Of a stretch of DNA of 6,392 nucleotides, positions 5,470 through 6,392 are shown in pieces. Within the stretch, counting starts at the first letter, position 1, and each line of letters begins with the position of its first letter. The DNA is from Microbacteriaceae bacterium (GTDB taxonomy: Bacteria > Actinomycetota > Actinomycetes > Actinomycetales > Microbacteriaceae): the NCBI GenBank assembly GCA_012511645.1, contig JAAZFP010000188.1:1-6392 (forward strand), read 5' to 3'. Below the pieces are notes generated by a model. It saw nothing but the letters and a program-made list of their open reading frames with translations, made no database searches and was not told the origin of the DNA. Position numbers and translations under genes: made by a program.

Positions 5470-6392
5470 ATGAGCAGCGAACAGCGGTTCAAAATGAACA
5501 GCTTCTATGGGATCGAGGTAGCTCCCAGTCGGATGGAAGTTGATCTCTACGACGCAGAAGTCATCGGTGAGATCCCCCGCGAATTGAATGGCGCGCTCTA
5601 CCGCGTGGTCGGTGACCGCTTCTACCCCACGCTGGAAAATGACAACATCATTAATGGTGATGGCCTGTTTTCCATGATTCGTTTTGAAGATGGTCACGCA
5701 GATTTCAAGAATCGCTATGTGCGCACAAAGCGTCACATGGCAGAGCGCTCAGCGCGCAAACGACTCTACGGTCTTTACCGCAACCCGTACACCGATCTTC
5801 CGGAAGCGCCGCAAGACGACCGAGACAATACCGGAAACACATATGCGTTCCATCACCACGGCAAGCTGTTTGCACTGCGCGAAGACTCCCTCCCCACCGA
5901 GATGGATCCCGTCACACTCGAGACGAAGGAAACGTACAACTTTGGTGGCAAGTTGAAGTCGACGAGTGTCGCAGCTCATCCGAAGCTTGATCCGGTGACC
6001 GGAGAATGGTGGTCTCACGGCCTATTCTGGAATCGCGAGTTCGAAGGTGAAATGTCACTCGAGGTAATCGATAAAGACGGCAATGTGGTACGGGAAGAGT
6101 TCTTCATTTGCCCGCAGGTAGGCCTTACCCACGACTGGGCCGTCACCCGCGATCACGTAGTGTTCGATGTGCAGCCGCTCATTGTGAATCATGAGGGCAT
6201 GAAGCGCGGTGAGGACTTCTACGTCTACGATCCCTCCAAGCCAGCGATGTGGGGAATCATGCGCCGCGACGGTTCTGCGGCCGACATGCGTTGGTTCAAG
6301 ACAAAGCAGATGACCGGACACATCATGGCTTCCTACAGCGAGGGCAACAAGGTTATCGTGGATGCAATGATGAGCCCGGGCAACTCCTTCAC
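5470..6392 (+). CDS. Carotenoid oxygenase family protein, lignostilbene dioxygenase / isoeugenol monooxygenase type (3' end missing)
   Basis: The first 307 codons are present; the family is usually about 480-500 residues. These non-haem Fe(II) enzymes cleave an alkene bond with O2 to give two carbonyl products. Three of the four iron-binding histidines are visible: His170 in AAHPKLDP, His221 in LTHDWAVT and His284 in TGHIMASY; the fourth lies beyond the window. Other family marks are GEIPRELNGALYR, NGDGLFSMIRF at 62-72, RLYGLYRNPYTD at 98-109, HHGKLFALRED at 129-139 and EMDPVTLET at 144-152. The RNPYTD and HHGK segments point to the bacterial phenylpropanoid branch (lignostilbene dioxygenases, isoeugenol monooxygenase) rather than carotenoid or apocarotenal enzymes; Lys132 and a nearby Tyr (100 or 103) may bind a phenolic oxygen. 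The start has AAAGGA six bases upstream. No signal peptide is seen. The gene is divergent from the CocE-like hydrolase, which suggests a shared pathway. The exact substrate is not determined. Confidence 0.92.
   Translation, partial: MSSEQRFKMNSFYGIEVAPSRMEVDLYDAEVIGEIPRELNGALYRVVGDRFYPTLENDNIINGDGLFSMIRFEDGHADFKNRYVRTKRHMAERSARKRLYGLYRNPYTDLPEAPQDDRDNTGNTYAFHHHGKLFALREDSLPTEMDPVTLETKETYNFGGKLKSTSVAAHPKLDPVTGEWWSHGLFWNREFEGEMSLEVIDKDGNVVREEFFICPQVGLTHDWAVTRDHVVFDVQPLIVNHEGMKRGEDFYVYDPSKPAMWGIMRRDGSAADMRWFKTKQMTGHIMASYSEGNKVIVDAMMSPGNSF

Noticed and set aside
5170..5736. Open upstream extension of the CocE-like frame, adding up to 189 residues
   Set aside because: It overlaps the oxygenase gene on the other strand, shows no family resemblance, and the strong ribosome binding site at 5176-5181 places the start at 5169.

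Overview
The window looks like a high-GC actinobacterial chromosome, possibly a Microbacteriaceae-like genome, though this is inferred from protein style and base composition and was not tested by search. It carries parts of an aromatic-compound catabolic neighbourhood. The only gene placed with near certainty in a pathway is pobA (4-hydroxybenzoate 3-monooxygenase).

Left part (1-3310, GC-rich): the 5' end of an acyl-CoA dehydrogenase gene runs leftwards out of the window. Divergent from it, 82 bases away, is an IclR-type regulator. It is followed in the same direction by pobA (own ribosome binding site, 119-base leader with a palindrome) and then, 11 bases later, by an alpha/beta hydrolase gene broken by a single-base frameshift near codon 35. 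A GC-rich hairpin closes this rightward transcription unit.

Middle (3311-3504): a gene-free gap between convergent genes. It holds an AT-rich operator-like palindrome and a long hairpin that could terminate transcription from either side.

Right part (3505-6392, visibly lower GC): a complete leftward CocE/NonD-type (peptidase S15) hydrolase gene and, divergent from it across a 300-base region with several perfect inverted repeats, the first 307 codons of a carotenoid-oxygenase-family gene of the lignostilbene dioxygenase / isoeugenol monooxygenase type.

Working idea (inference): the hydrolase and the alkene-cleaving oxygenase act on a plant-derived phenylpropanoid or stilbenoid. Cleavage of the alkene would give a 4-hydroxybenzaldehyde, and after oxidation 4-hydroxybenzoate could be the substrate of PobA. 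The step from aldehyde to acid is not in the window. No tRNA, rRNA, CRISPR array, insertion sequence or transposase was seen.
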